Below, piece after piece: positions 11,619 through 22,991 of a DNA stretch of 64,000 nucleotides (positions are counted from its first letter, which is position 1; each line of letters begins with the position of its first letter). Below the pieces are notes generated by a model. It did not search any database. It was not told the DNA's origin and worked only from the letters and a program-made list of their open reading frames with translations. The stretch is from Linderina pennispora (Eukaryota; Kickxellomycota; Kickxellomycetes; Kickxellales; Kickxellaceae). The stretch is taken from NCBI RefSeq assembly GCF_002104995.1, contig NW_024468261.1, forward strand, positions 620,001 through 684,000, read 5' to 3'. The translations under genes and the position numbers were made by a program.

Positions 11619-12056
11619 ATGAGCACCATAGACGGCGATATCGAAGACGACGAGCTCGGCAACAGCATCCTGGACCTGGAAGTGTTTGACCAGCTCATAT
11701 CCATGGACGACGAGGACGACGAGTTCAGCCAACAAATAGTCTACAACTACTTTGAGCAGGCCGAGACCACCTTCTCCAACATGGACAAGGCGATAGAGGC
11801 GCGCGACCTGGCCAGGTTATCGGAGCTCGGCCACTTTTTGAAGGGCAGCTCGGCGTCGATAGGCGTCAAGCATGTGCGCGACTGCTGTGAGCATATACAG
11901 CACCTGGGCCGACTCAAAAACAGCGATGGCGTGGGGCAGATTGACGAGGAAGCCGCGCTCAAGCAGATTGTCAAGGAGCTTGACAAGGGCAAGAGCGAGT
12001 ACCAGAAGGCAAGGGAGTTCCTGCGCTTCTTTTACGAGCAGGACGACGACGAGTAA
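11619..12056 (+). CDS. YPD1: histidine-containing phosphotransfer protein (YPD1-like)
   Basis: Relays phosphate between a hybrid histidine kinase and response regulators in osmotic and oxidative stress signalling. The 145-residue protein has the HPt four-helix pattern with the phospho-accepting His in GHFLKGSSASIGV, preceded by ARLSEL. The N-terminus is acidic (DEDDEF), and FEQAETTFSNMDKAI matches YPD1 helix B. The start at 11619 fits better than upstream in-frame codons at 11580, which precede the family region. The frame is intact. No kinase or regulator is seen nearby. Confidence 0.92.
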   Translation: MSTIDGDIEDDELGNSILDLEVFDQLISMDDEDDEFSQQIVYNYFEQAETTFSNMDKAIEARDLARLSELGHFLKGSSASIGVKHVRDCCEHIQHLGRLKNSDGVGQIDEEAALKQIVKELDKGKSEYQKAREFLRFFYEQDDDE

Positions 12057-12172
12057 AAGTCCAATGACACTAATAAAATGTAAACTCCTTTTACACACCC
12101 AGCTTGCTGCTGCCGGAATGCCAGTGGTGGTGGCTTCGGGCTGGACATGAAATGGGATCTGCTATATATTGG

Positions 12173-13458
12173 CTAGTCATGTCTGTAGGAAGACCTTGAT
12201 TCCGGCTTTCGCCGAGAGGACGACGAAGAATGCCGCGGGCTACGGCTCCTATGCTTACGATCTCGGCTTCTATTCCTACGGTCCCGGTCCTTATCGCTAC
12301 GGTCCCGGCTATTATCTCTACGGCTTCGGTGCTCGCGCCTGTGGCGATGCTCCCCACGCTCTGGTCTCTCGTCAAACACCATGTCGTACTCCTTCCCGCG
12401 CTCGTACTCCCTGTCGTCCCGATACCGCTTGCGCATCTCCAGCCCGCCGCTCCTCTTCACTCTGCTGTCGACCCACGAGCCATGGAGCTTGCTGACGCTC
12501 TGCGAGAAGTCAACATGGATCCTCCTGTCGTCGATCAGCACGTTATCCATCTTGAAATACGCTTCCTCGCACGCCTCCTTCTCCTCAAACTCCACAAACG
12601 CATACCCTAGCGACTCCCCACTCTCCCTTGTCGCGAATCACTTCGCACGACGAGATCTTGCCGAACCGCGCAAAGATCGTCTCCAGGTCCTCGTCCTGTG
12701 TTGCTGGGTTCAGCTTACACACAAACAGGATATTCTCCGGCGGCTTGATCTCGGCAAACGGCAGATCGCCGATCATTTCCAGTGTCAGGGCCTGTGCTTT
12801 GGCGTCGCGTTCGCGCCGTTCCTTTGCCAGCTGCTCAGGGTCCGCCGCCAGGTAGTCTTCCATTTCCTCGTCGTCGCCCAGACGCACGCTGGCAAGCTGC
12901 GAGGTGCTCGGCAGCGGCGACTGTGGTGGGACTGCTAGACCGGGCGGGTCCGGGAACGGGTCGTGGAGGACAATTGTGTGGCGGATCCGGATATCCCGCA
13001 GTGGCCGGTGGTCATCGCCGCAGATTGCCGAGTTGAGCCTCGTCAAGCACGTCCAATCCTTCCGCCACCTCTCCAAACACCGCGTACTTGCCGTCCAGGT
13101 AATCCAGGCCGTCAGCCAGCGTAATGAAAAACTGGCTGCCCGAAACCCCGACCCCGCTCTCAGTTGCTGACACGGCCATTGACACTGTGCCGCGCCTTGC
13201 GTGCTTCAGCTTAGGGCGCACCTCGGCCGCAAAGTACTTCTGCTTGCCGAGCACACCAAACACCGACTCGCCGCCTTCGCCAGTGCCAGTTGGGTCGCCG
13301 GCTTGCGCCAGAAAGTTGCGCTCAACGCGGTGGAAAAGCGTGAAATTGTAGTACTTGATCTTGCACAGTTTCAGAAAGTTTATGCATGTCCGCGGCGTCT
13401 CCTCAAAGTACAGGTCAATGACGATGTCGCCGACGGATGTCTCCAGCAGCACGCTCAT
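12173..13458 (-). CDS. cyclophilin with RRM and RS-like tail (PPIL4/Cyp6 type)
   Basis: Nuclear peptidyl-prolyl isomerase linked to RNA processing. Order: cyclophilin domain ([18 protein letters not shown] ... [19 protein letters not shown] ... [23 protein letters not shown]), a linker with conserved HDPFPDP, an RRM ([24 protein letters not shown] ... [17 protein letters not shown]), then an Arg/Ser/Asp-rich tail ([19 protein letters not shown]). This domain order is specific to PPIL4. Two single extra bases, near 13018 and at 12620, interrupt the frame. Corrected length is 427 residues. Confidence 0.92.
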
Positions 13459-13581
13459 TTTTCTTTGGTGGTAATGATAGTAGGATGTGGATATGTGGCT
13501 ATATAAATTGGCTTTGTAAAAGAAAAAAGTTGGTTCTCATTGATAGACCTTAGTCTATATATCCAAGGTTACGGGAACCCG

Positions 13582-15019
13582 CTAGTACATGTACCTGAAC
13601 CCGTCGTCGAGCTCCTTGGGCTGGAGGTCGAGCCTGCGGTTTCGCTTGCCCATGCTGATTCGGACTATCACACACGCACAGATACCCACCACCATCAGCG
13701 ATGCGTTGACCATGTGTCCAATGATGAACCTGGGCGCATCTGAGTTGAGGAATATGTTTGATGAGATGAACGATGAACTTGACCCCATGAACACGGTCAT
13801 CCCCGACGCCACCGCCGAGTGCGCTACAGTCTTCGAGTTCGCCGAGATATTCCACCCTGGAAGGATGCCAAGGCCAGCATTTCCACCCGTACCCACCAGA
13901 CATAGGCCAACAATACGCACTGGCACATTAAGTGTACATGCCATCAGCAGACTGCCTACCAGTGCGGTTGCACAGGAAAGAATGCCAGCCCGCCAGTGCC
14001 CACCACACCAGCGCACAATGCGCCCCGCAAAGAGGATCGCAACAGCCCCGAATACCGATGGTAACGCGCTCATGGCCTGCGCCTGCGCAGCAGTGAACCC
14101 AAGCTCGTTGATCAGCTCAGGCGCAAACACCGTGACGCTATTGCCGGCACTGCAAATGGCCAGCGTCGCCAGCGTCTGACACCATAGCTGCCAGTCCATC
14201 AGTGCCTCCTTAGTCTCATTCATGGACAACTTCTCGGATCCACCCAGGGTTCTCTCCTTTCGCTTGTAGTCGATAATAAATCGCTTCTCCTCATGTGTCA
14301 GGAATGTGCATTTCTCCGGGTGGTCCTGCAGGATAAAGTATCCAAAGAGTGAAACAACAATGGTGATGATGCCTTCGAGCAGAAACACCCACTGCCACCG
14401 CTTGATCGTCGGGTGGTTGATGTGCGACAGGGCAGAGGCCAGCGGCCCTGACAGGCAGTTGGCGATCGGCGAGCTGAGGTAGAAGAATCCGACCCGCGCC
14501 GTCAGCTTGCTCTTCGGGTAGTAAAACGATATTATCAATAGCATGCCCGCCGTGAATCCACACTCGGACATGCCCAGCAACACGCGCATCACAAACAGCT
14601 GCGTCTTCGTCTTGATCACTCCCTGCAGCGTACACACAATACCCCAAAGGATCCCAAGCGTTGGCAGTAGCCGCGACGCGCCGACTTTCTTTAGCACAAA
14701 GTTGGAGAAGAACTCAAGCGACAGATATCCGACAGTAAACAGCGTGGCGGCGATGTTAAAGTCGTTGTGCTCCATCCCCAGGTCCTTCTCAAGCCCAACC
14801 ACTTTGGCCACGCCAATGGACCCACGGTCGCTCTGGTTCAGAATGCACAGACACACAGCGTACAGCAGAATCCGCCGGTCCACCTTGCGGCAATATTTCT
14901 CTATAATCCCTGCTCTCATCGGGCGCATCGAGGAAGTCCATTGACCCCTCAACGCTATCCACCGTCTGGTACTCGACCTTTGACTGTGTCGACCCTATTG
15001 GTGCAGGTGTCAGCGACAT
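13582..15019 (-). CDS. MFS anion:cation symporter (Dal5/allantoate permease-like)
   Basis: Twelve-segment transporter of the ACS family; fungal members carry allantoate, vitamins, tartrate or other organic anions. Seen: KVDRRILLYAVCLCILNQSDRGSIG at TM1 (family pattern D-x-R-x-x), DFNIAATLFTVGYLSLE, LLGMSECGFTAGML, FYYPKSKLTARVGFFY, and a central loop before WQLWCQTLA. Start ATG 15019 adds a short hydrophilic tail. One extra G at 14908-14910 separates that tail from the body; without it the protein is 478 residues. A related gene lies at 39454-40838, and the two share many positions but are clearly different paralogs. Substrate unknown. Confidence 0.88.
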
Positions 15020-15747
15020 AGTCAGCAAATGAAGCTTGGCAATATTATGTTAAATGGGAGGGGGTGCGGATGCAAATAGAGGATATGGATAACACAGCAA
15101 AAGGAGACGAGTCTAGAGAGCACACCAGTGTCCAATATATACATGGGGACTGTAATACTCTTTAGCCACGCAGCGCACGTAGCGCAAGGCGTAGTCTGAG
15201 GGCTGTATTCCTTCTCAGCATGGCGGTGAAAATGGGGGGAGACATACCCATCCTTGCGTATTAGCGGCCAGGCGAGGAGAAGCACGCGAGCGTAGTGTTT
15301 TGTGACATGTATTAAAACCGAGGGGGCGAAGAGTAAGAAATACAAGTAGCAAATGTTTTGAGTAAAGCAGGGAGGGAGACGAGGGCGATTGTTGAGGCAT
15401 CGCAGGGCGCCTCGTTTTTCCATTTCACACTTGAGCCAAGGCCACACCCCTCATGTAGCCGAAATCATGTGCAAAACCGGAATTGCAGATCGGCCAAACA
15501 CCAAACACATCCTGGACCTCCCTTCCAAGTGCGTATATATTCCACCCACATACCCTCGTCATGTCGGCCATTTTATCATTTATTAGGCAGTAGTGTGACT
15601 CGCTACCTTGCACACCCATCTGCAATGCCTAAACCACACATCCAATTGTTGCGGCTGGGGATGCCGAATGAAATTACCCGTGGACAATCGATGGAGGAAG
15701 GAGGGCGTCAAAGGAAACTCTGCGGCAAGTGCTAAACTCAGTTTACT
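15020..15747. other. intergenic
   Basis: Upstream region of the MFS gene and 3' flank of the PPR gene. No supported gene. Confidence 0.4.
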
Positions 15748-18448
15748 CTATAGTCGAAGAACTGCCAGCAACTCTGCCAGTTTGCCTGAGATTGGTGTAT
15801 GGGAAGCCACCATGCGATCAATCCAGACCCGTGCCGCCAGGTCCAGCTGATTCTCTCGGCACACAGTCAGAAGCTTGGCATAGTCGGAGCCGGCCATCTT
15901 GATATCGTACTCCAACTCGAATGTGTCGGCCAAGTCACGTAGCAGGCGCATATCCCAGGCGGTTCTAACCGAGGCAACGAGCAGCGACAAAAGCCGGCGG
16001 TCAGGCTTGATCGTTGACACGCCGAAACTGATCCCCCCATTCTTGCTGCTGCCTGGCTGATGGCGATCTATACCAAGCATGCTCTTGACCAGCGACTGCT
16101 TGATCTCGAACGGGGTGCTGCTGCCACCAATGACCATCTTCAGCATATCGACATTGAACCGCGTTGTCGAGTTGTGCGCCATGAAATCTATGATCTGACC
16201 CACAGCCTTAAAATCGTTCAGGCACATTGCCGTCTGCACTATGACGCCAAACGTGACATTGTTAAAGTCTATGCCACGGGCCGACAGTTCCTTTGCCAAT
16301 CTGAACAAAACTGCAACCCACGATAGGTCTTTTCCGTTATCTCCTAGCAGCTGCGGGTACAGCAGAAGCTCATTCCCTGGATCACCAACAATTTGCGTAC
16401 ATACGCACCGGACAACCTCGGTCCACGAGGCAATATCGTTGAGCATTGGAAACCGCCGCATGTGATGCAGAATGGTGCGCATGTCGCCTTCTGTTGCGTA
16501 GGCATTCAGTGACTTGTTGAAGATGACTCGCTCAGGGACTTTGCTCACCGTCGACTTCCCACCGTCTATATTGCTCGGACGCCTCTTTGCCAGATCCATC
16601 ATCTCATCCACATGCGCATAATACCCAGCCGTCGCCGTATTGTCGGTGTCCACTACTGGATAGAGTCCATATACACTGCGTATCTCTGGCATCCGCTGGG
16701 CAAGATGGCTGTGCATGATCCGCTCGATTGCACGTATTCCCTTGGACTCGCCAAGCTGCATATTCCAGTCGGCATACTGGCTGTACTGCGGCCAGACACT
16801 CTTGAGATGCTGGACGTACTTTGTTAGTGCAGCTGTGGTCCCGTGCTTTCCCAAAGACTTGAGCATGAGCTTGTGCGTTGCCAGCGTTGGTAGCCAGGGC
16901 GTTATATCGGTCCGCTTGCCTCGTCGCACGACACGGTCCGCAGATCGTGATTCGTGATACTCGTTGGCCAGTGCTCGAATCCAGTTGGTAATGAACGACG
17001 GGATTTCGTATCTGCTGGATGGCTGCGCATACCAATCCTGCCAGATGTTCGACTCTGACATGAACATCTCGCCGCCTGCCCCTCCGCTGTTATCTCCACC
17101 CCCATTCCACTGACGCTTTCCGAGGCAGAAACTCCAAATGCAGTGAAAACAGCTTCATTGCCTGGAACGCGCGCCCGTTACGAAACATGCCATAGATTAT
17201 TGCGGTCCAGGTCGCTGGATCAGGAATTGCACCGTTGTGCTTCATCAATCGTAGCAGCGAAACAACCTCGGACATGTTGTAGGCATTTGCCTCGGGAATA
17301 AGCAGGATATTGTATGCTGCTGGATTGCGCTTCAGTAGCTCGATATGCCTGTGGAAAACGCGTTTTGCCTTGGGAGTCTGATTGAATGCTTGGCAGCAGT
17401 CCATAAGCTTAACCGCAAGCGACGAGATCATCACATCTTCGCCTGTCCGTTGCTCCACTTTAGCTAGATTATCCAGTGCGACGATGGCACAGTCGATGTT
17501 GTCCATCTGCCATAGCGTGTCCTTTGAACCGTGTTGATGTGCCTTTCCTCCGCCCCTGCAGCGCTGCGGCCTTCGCTGCTGTATTCTGTTCTCCCAAGAT
17601 ATAGTCATACATGAGCCTGCTTGCTGTAAACGACTCTTCTATCCGCTCCGGCGTGTCCAAAAACTGAGCGCATATCCGATCAAGAAAGTACTCTGACACG
17701 AGCGTCTCGCCAGTGTTCCAATCAAGCAAGAGATTCAACAGAAGCCCAGGACAGTTGGCGTGGAATGCCTTGGCAATAAGCGCTACCCGTGTATCGCGCA
17801 GCTCACCACTACCGCGCCAATGCAACGATCTCCGTCGATACTGTCCGCTCTTGCTGCCCGTGTGTTTGTTACGCGCAATCTCCGATCGGACATCAAGGAC
17901 CTTGATATGTGTAAGCACAAGCTCACGCTGCAACCTGCTATGTGTATCCAGCCGCTTTACGCTATTGTCGATCGCAGCTTCGATCCGCTGCAGCCTCTTC
18001 ATATCTGCTGGTACTTTGGGCAGTGTATCGATCCACCGCCCAACTGCAACTTCGCTGCTCGCTATCTGACCATGACAGACACGCTGCAGCCGATGCATTA
18101 ACCTCTGCAGCTCACTCCCACGCATCCCGTTGCGAAACCTCTTGTGCTTGGACATAGGAATGACTGCATCCCACATATTGAGATCTTTGCCGCCTGTCGC
18201 CAGTACATCTGCAGGAGACCCAGCACAATCCCGGATCGACAAATGCCTCTGAGTATAGCCAATGTCAGTTGGATCAGGTTTTGTTGTCTGGCTGTGCAGG
18301 TGCCGCACTTTACCCGGTACTCTGGTAGCCAGCGTCACTACAGACCTTCACGATATGCCTCTGTATTGTTCAAGTCTGCCGCCAGCTCTTCCAGCCGACC
18401 GCTGGTACCAGCCGCCACCAACCGTCTCCTTAAAGCGGAATGCAGCAT
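15748..18448 (-). CDS. PPR-repeat protein, probably mitochondrial
   Basis: Likely organelle RNA-binding protein. Proposed start ATG 18448 gives a basic presequence-like N-terminus (MLHSALRRRLVAAG). A recognisable pentatricopeptide repeat reads NMSEVVSLLRLMKHNGAIPD followed by ATWTAIIYGMFRNGRAF. Further weak repeats include HVDEMMDLAKRR and VIFNKSLNAYATEGDM. Frame breaks: one extra G at about 17099-17103, one at 17554-17557, and a two-base excess near 18340 that is less certain. Corrected length is about 898 residues. The specific target cannot be named. The start is supported only by the targeting-like sequence. Confidence 0.75.
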
Positions 18449-18880
18449 ATAATGAAGGGTGTAATTGTAAGAAACGAGTAGAAAGTGTATGACGGACAGC
18501 GATAAAGCCTGGGCAAGCACAAATGAACTAAAAAGCTGATTCCATTATCTGCTTCTACCAATGAAATTAAGTTATTAACAGATTTGATTATTAGGCTTCG
18601 TTTGAGAGCCAAATGTCTTGGCTGACACCTGCTATATCCAGGACTGAGTGGGCACTACATATTGGCCACGCGATTTTATACACAGGGGCTGTGCTGGTTA
18701 GAGATTTGCACTTGCGTGCAACGTCATCCAGCTGTGGCAAAGTTGGGGCTTGCGCAAATATTGAAACCAGCTGCTTAGTGCCTGTTGCAGTCTTGCTTGT
18801 CCTCAGCTAATGGATGGCGTCTTTTGTCTTTGTCTGGTTTTCAACCCCGCAATCTAGACCATTTGACTTTGTTTGCAACC
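18449..18880. other. divergent upstream region
   Basis: This 432-bp AT-richer gap lies between the PPR gene and the HIT-like gene. Nothing else recognised. Confidence 0.35.
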
Positions 18881-19291
18881 ATGTCTTCATCGGTTCTAAA
18901 GTCAAACTGTACACTTTGCAGCATCATCAAGGGCGAGGTGCAAGCATACAAGCTAATTGAGATCGGATATACAACATCGTTCTTGGGCATCCACTCCATC
19001 CGACCGAAGGCCATGTGCAGATAATCCCCAAGTACCACACCACAAGGATGCACGAGTTGCCTGACAAGTACCTGGCAGACGTCCTTCTGGTGGTTCAACA
19101 AGATTGCAAAGGCAATGGGTGTCGAGAGCTACGATATCCTGCAGAAGAATGGAACCTCGCTCATCAGCGAATCACGTCAATTCATTGTACAAAGTACTAT
19201 CGAAGCAGCAAAAACAAAAAAGTCATCCACAAAAAAAACCCAAAGCGGTTGTGCTGATGAGTTCCGGTATAAGCTGTACACTATCGAGTAA
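18881..19291 (+). pseudogene. decayed HIT-family (HNT1-like) gene
   Basis: The beginning is a clear histidine-triad nucleotide hydrolase: NCTLCSIIKGEVQAYKLIE with both zinc-site Cys, then EGHVQIIPKYHTTRMHELPDKYLADVLLV in a second frame and AKAMGVESYDILQ in a third. Two extra bases near 18991-19000 and one near 19101 would join these. The catalytic HxHxH block, however, is not readable in any frame. The place where it should occur reads NHVNSLYK in one frame and SRQFIVQST in another. The poor match suggests substitutions as well as indels. I call this a pseudogene; a catalytically dead homolog is the alternative. Confidence 0.55.
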
Positions 19292-19717
19292 AGTAGCACT
19301 AAATGAGCTATATTTTTCCGTTTCTTAGAGGCCATGGGATAGTGATTATTACTTGCCTTATGCTTTAGACATATCAAAAATACGATATGGATTGTTGGCA
19401 TTGGTGTACCGAACCACCTTGTTCTATGTGTGAAGGCTAACAGATACTACCTATGTGCAAGTAGACAGCATGAAGCGACTTGCTTATTGCTACTATTCCA
19501 CTTCAACCAGTGGCGGAACTTCAGCTGCAATGCGAGCTGCATGTTCCACTTGGTTGCTGTTGTTCCAGACCGAACCGACTCGCCAACTGAGCCGTCGCTA
19601 GTCGACCTTTCTGAGAAATCAAGCTTTAAAGGCATGCTGCGCAGCCTTTTTTCACCTTCGTTTCTTTCGTCCGCTCTCATTCACAATTCTTCTCATCGCC
19701 GTTGCTTAAATGAAAAC

Positions 19718-21413
19718 ATGTCCTCTCTAGCACAGGCTATTCCAATCCATATTCTCGAGCAGATTATTGCTTACGTATCAGGGGTGGTGCGAGTAACCAG
19801 CCACCGTCTGGGGAATCACACATGGTCACTGAACAAGTCGTTTATTCCATTCATCGGGGTCTGTCGCGATTGGCGGTCGGTCTCCATGATGATGATGTAC
19901 CAGGAGGTCGTCGTAGTAGCTGACTCTGAGTGTAGTGAGTTGGAAAAGTCGCGATACTTTTATCCCAAATATGGCCGACACTGGTGGGTATAGGCGCCGA
20001 AGCATTGGTCAAGGCAGTGCATTCTGCAGATTCCTTTCTACGGAGTTCTTTGCTGGCAAAGCCGCATCACTGCTATCCGTCTGGACCGCTGAAGGATTGC
20101 AGGTTTGGCAATACCAGCGAGCTGATCTTGACGCTTGACAGCAGATCAACCACCAGCAGCAACCTAGTAGTCGCCGAGATGGAAGCCAACATCAAGGAAT
20201 TCGCCGCGACAATAACGCGCTATGTTTCCTACAGTGCGCGACCCACTCATATATGTTGATATGTTCGGCGTCTATGAGATACCGTGGCAGACTGATGGAC
20301 CTAGTCGATTTGGTCGCGGCAGGCAGACTGGGACTATCGATCGAGGACCGGGCCAAGGGGTACCACAGTCTTGATCTGCCGAATATTGCCAGACTCGAAC
20401 ACATTATGCTGGACTGCGATACATTCGGGGATACGCACATCGAGCTGGTTCGCAAAAGCAGTCCAATCTCTGACATGTATCCACCTCTTTGGTACAACGC
20501 CGCAGGACATCTATGATATCATCTGTCGACTCGGAGGGTAACATTGTGGAGTACCCATGTGTCTGGAAGTTTGATATTGCGATGAAAGAGGGTGGGGAGG
20601 TACCTGCGCTGCAGCCCACCAGCTGGCAATCCGTTTCCGAGGATCACCCACCTCCTCTGCGAAAACAGCTATCCATTCACAAACCTCAACTTTCTGGAGA
20701 GCTGTGTCTTGCTGGAAAGCCTCTATATGCATGTCGATTCAAGCTACCTAAGAAAATGTTCAAGGAATCGGGGTGGCTCGGCAAAGACCACTTTCCTCAG
20801 CTGCGCTATGTTGAGCTTATGCCTGATACCACGTATACAGATGGTGAAGAGAGCAGCACACCAAATATGCTGACGCTGTCACAGATTGCACTCGGACTGT
20901 CATCGAAGGTCGAAACGGTCAAGGTGGATTCGCAATGGATAAGCGAGGAATCGGATACAATGCATACATTGCAAGTGTATGCATATTTGTCGAGCATACG
21001 GATTCTGGACATTGTTTGTATGCCATTCACATACGAGCAGGTTGTTCATATCATCTGTCTGTTTCCAAAGCATGAAGCGGTGCTCGCTGCAATTAACACA
21101 CGAGGCTCCGGGTTCTCGACAGCAGTTGTCAGCAAGCACCGTTAACCGGTTACAGAATCTAGACGACAAGAGAGTCGGTGAGTCGCGGCTCTTACTCTTG
21201 CGCATATGCAGAGTAGAGCAGATGACTATGCTGCAGATGATTGAACGAGTTCTCCTGTTTGGGGTTCTAGCGCCTTCACTCAGACGTGTTCAAGTGTCTA
21301 GGTTTCACAGCAGCCCGAGATTTGAACAATCAGTGGTCAAGGTCATGAAGCGAAAGGTGTTCGGAGCACATGCTGACCGGCTCTCGAAACTTTTGATAAA
21401 TACCACTTACTAA
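19718..21413 (+). CDS. F-box-like hypothetical protein of a Kickxellales-type expanded family (frame broken)
   Basis: The start MSSLAQAIPIHILEQIIAYVSG with a later IPFIGVCRDWRSVSM resembles the F-box-like N-terminus of numerous hypothetical proteins I associate with Coemansia and relatives. Later pieces also fit: EANIKEFAATITRY, PNIARLEHIMLDCD, FPQLRYVELMPDTTY, TLSQIALGLSSKVETVKV and a C-terminal block ending LLINTTY. These lie in order in alternating frames on the same strand. Several frame changes (about 19990, 20255, 20515 and 21100) are needed, for about 560 residues. I cannot tell whether they are errors or decay. The family's function is unknown. Confidence 0.55.
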
Positions 21414-21562
21414 GATATGTGTTATTTTAAGCTTAATACTAGAATTACTTCACTCGCGATGCGAGCTCGGCTGGTAGTCAGCATGGGTTTGACATGCCAA
21501 TACAAGCATCACGGCGAACCGGTCATTTGAACGTGTCGGATGGTTGCTGGTGCAATGGTCGA

Positions 21563-22200
21563 TCATAGGCATCCTCCCATCCATGGTGGCTTGCTCAGCG
21601 TAGGCGCTTCAGCCGCTGGCTCGCTGCTGCTGGCAACCAGAACTGCCTGACTGCTGCACACCTCTTGCGCGGGTTCTTTGTTGCGCAGGTGTGTGCCAGA
21701 AGCATTGGCAGCAATGGCCGTAGAACGACGGAACCGTTCAGGAATATCGCCTGAATTACAGAGTGACTGGAAAACGAGTCTGAAGTTTAGAACTGCTGCG
21801 AAGGATCGCGGTTCAAGAGCCGAGACGAATAGGCTCGCCTGTATTGTGCCATGGCCCGCTTACATGACTCGCTTGTACAGCGGAGAAGGCCATGGCACTT
21901 CACAGTTGGGTTCTTCGATCTCTGGTAGGGCCGCGGGTTGGGAACATGCCGGAATGTCTGCAGCGACTTTTCGCAGCAGAACGGGCACATCGACGATGTC
22001 CGGAATTTCGTCGATCAGATAGACTTCAAAGCCATGGTGCTTGAACTTGTCGCGTCATCCCTTGCCACGAATCGGCGCATGGTGTTGGGCCATCGGCGCA
22101 CTCCAATTGCCCATGATCAGCACTGGGTCTGGACCGAACTTGCTCCGGAGTTTTGCGGCAAGCCAACGATTCCAAGTCTGAACACAAAATACATGGAAGT
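21563..22200 (-). pseudogene. C-terminal remnant of a TnpB/Fanzor-like RuvC nuclease
   Basis: Read on the minus strand, this segment gives TWNRWLAAKLRSKFGPDPV, LIMGNWSAPMAQHHAPIRGKG, an in-frame TGA, FKHHGFEVYLIDE, then after one extra base FRTSSMCPFCCEKSLQTF, PNPRPYQRSKNPTVKCHGLL, RCTSESC and LLNRD. The order DE-F-R-T-S, CxxC, GLLRCxxxxC, NRD matches the RuvC-II Glu, zinc ribbon and RuvC-III Asp of TnpB-related eukaryotic proteins (Fanzor/OMEGA). After NRD the frame changes again; a tail (DIPERFRRSTAIAANASG) follows to a stop at 21563. The stop codon and at least two frame changes in about 210 codons point to a dead copy. No N-terminus or terminal repeats were identified. Confidence 0.6.
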
Positions 22201-22991
22201 TTGAGTGATTCGTTTATTAAACTGTTGGACCTGCAAAATGCGAAGGAGCCAAGGCGAATAGCGCTTTAATATATGGTTCCAGGTTCGATCTTACCATTGC
22301 TATTCAGATATATACTCGACATCTTCAAATCCGAATCCGTCGGCCAAATGAGAGAATGCTGTTTTTAGAGCTCACAGAGCGAGTCACGCATACTTGCTGT
22401 GAGGTTCAAAAGAGTGTGAATCTTTTCAGCCAACTAAAACATTCTAGCGAACGGTCAGACACTTTTTGGACAATAAAATCTTACATACTAGAGATATGCC
22501 ACTTGGATTTCTTGATTTTGAAAGACACTGGAAGGTCGGGCAATGAGTATTTTTGTAGATGCGTGAATGCCGCACTGCATCCCGCAAGCTATCCATGAAA
22601 TTAGCCGGACAAGTCGGCGCAACAATCATGCACGCTCATACGTTAGGTGCCATGCATCTTCATACTCCACCGTCGCTGATCACTATTCGCTAACAAGGAC
22701 AGAAAAGTCGTCAGAAGCCAAGTGAATCCTGATGTGCCACCTCTTGGTGGCGATAAGCTGTTTATCCAGGTTGCTATGTTTATGGAACTGCCTATGGAGG
22801 ACACAAAAGGGTTTGGTCTTTTTGATCGGGCTAACTGGAATATTCCAAGCTACCGCAGTAGTATAAATATCATGCTAATCTGCCCGTTTCATCCTTCTTT
22901 CACAATCAGGTCTGCTGTTTAAACATGGATTTAAGGACCCACTTGATGCCACAGCTGAAAATGTGAACTGCTTATAGATGATGCTGTGTAA
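22201..22991. other. AT-rich region, possible further part of the nuclease remnant
   Basis: On the minus strand near 22690-22790 the phrase KHSNLDKQLIATKRWHIRIH can be read and could be upstream sequence of the decayed nuclease. Stops and frame changes follow. No intact gene is seen. Confidence 0.3.

Noticed and set aside
12169-12610. Tyr/Gly-rich or Val/Pro-rich plus-strand frames
   Set aside because: Reverse complement of the Arg/Ser/Asp-rich tail of the RRM-cyclophilin gene.
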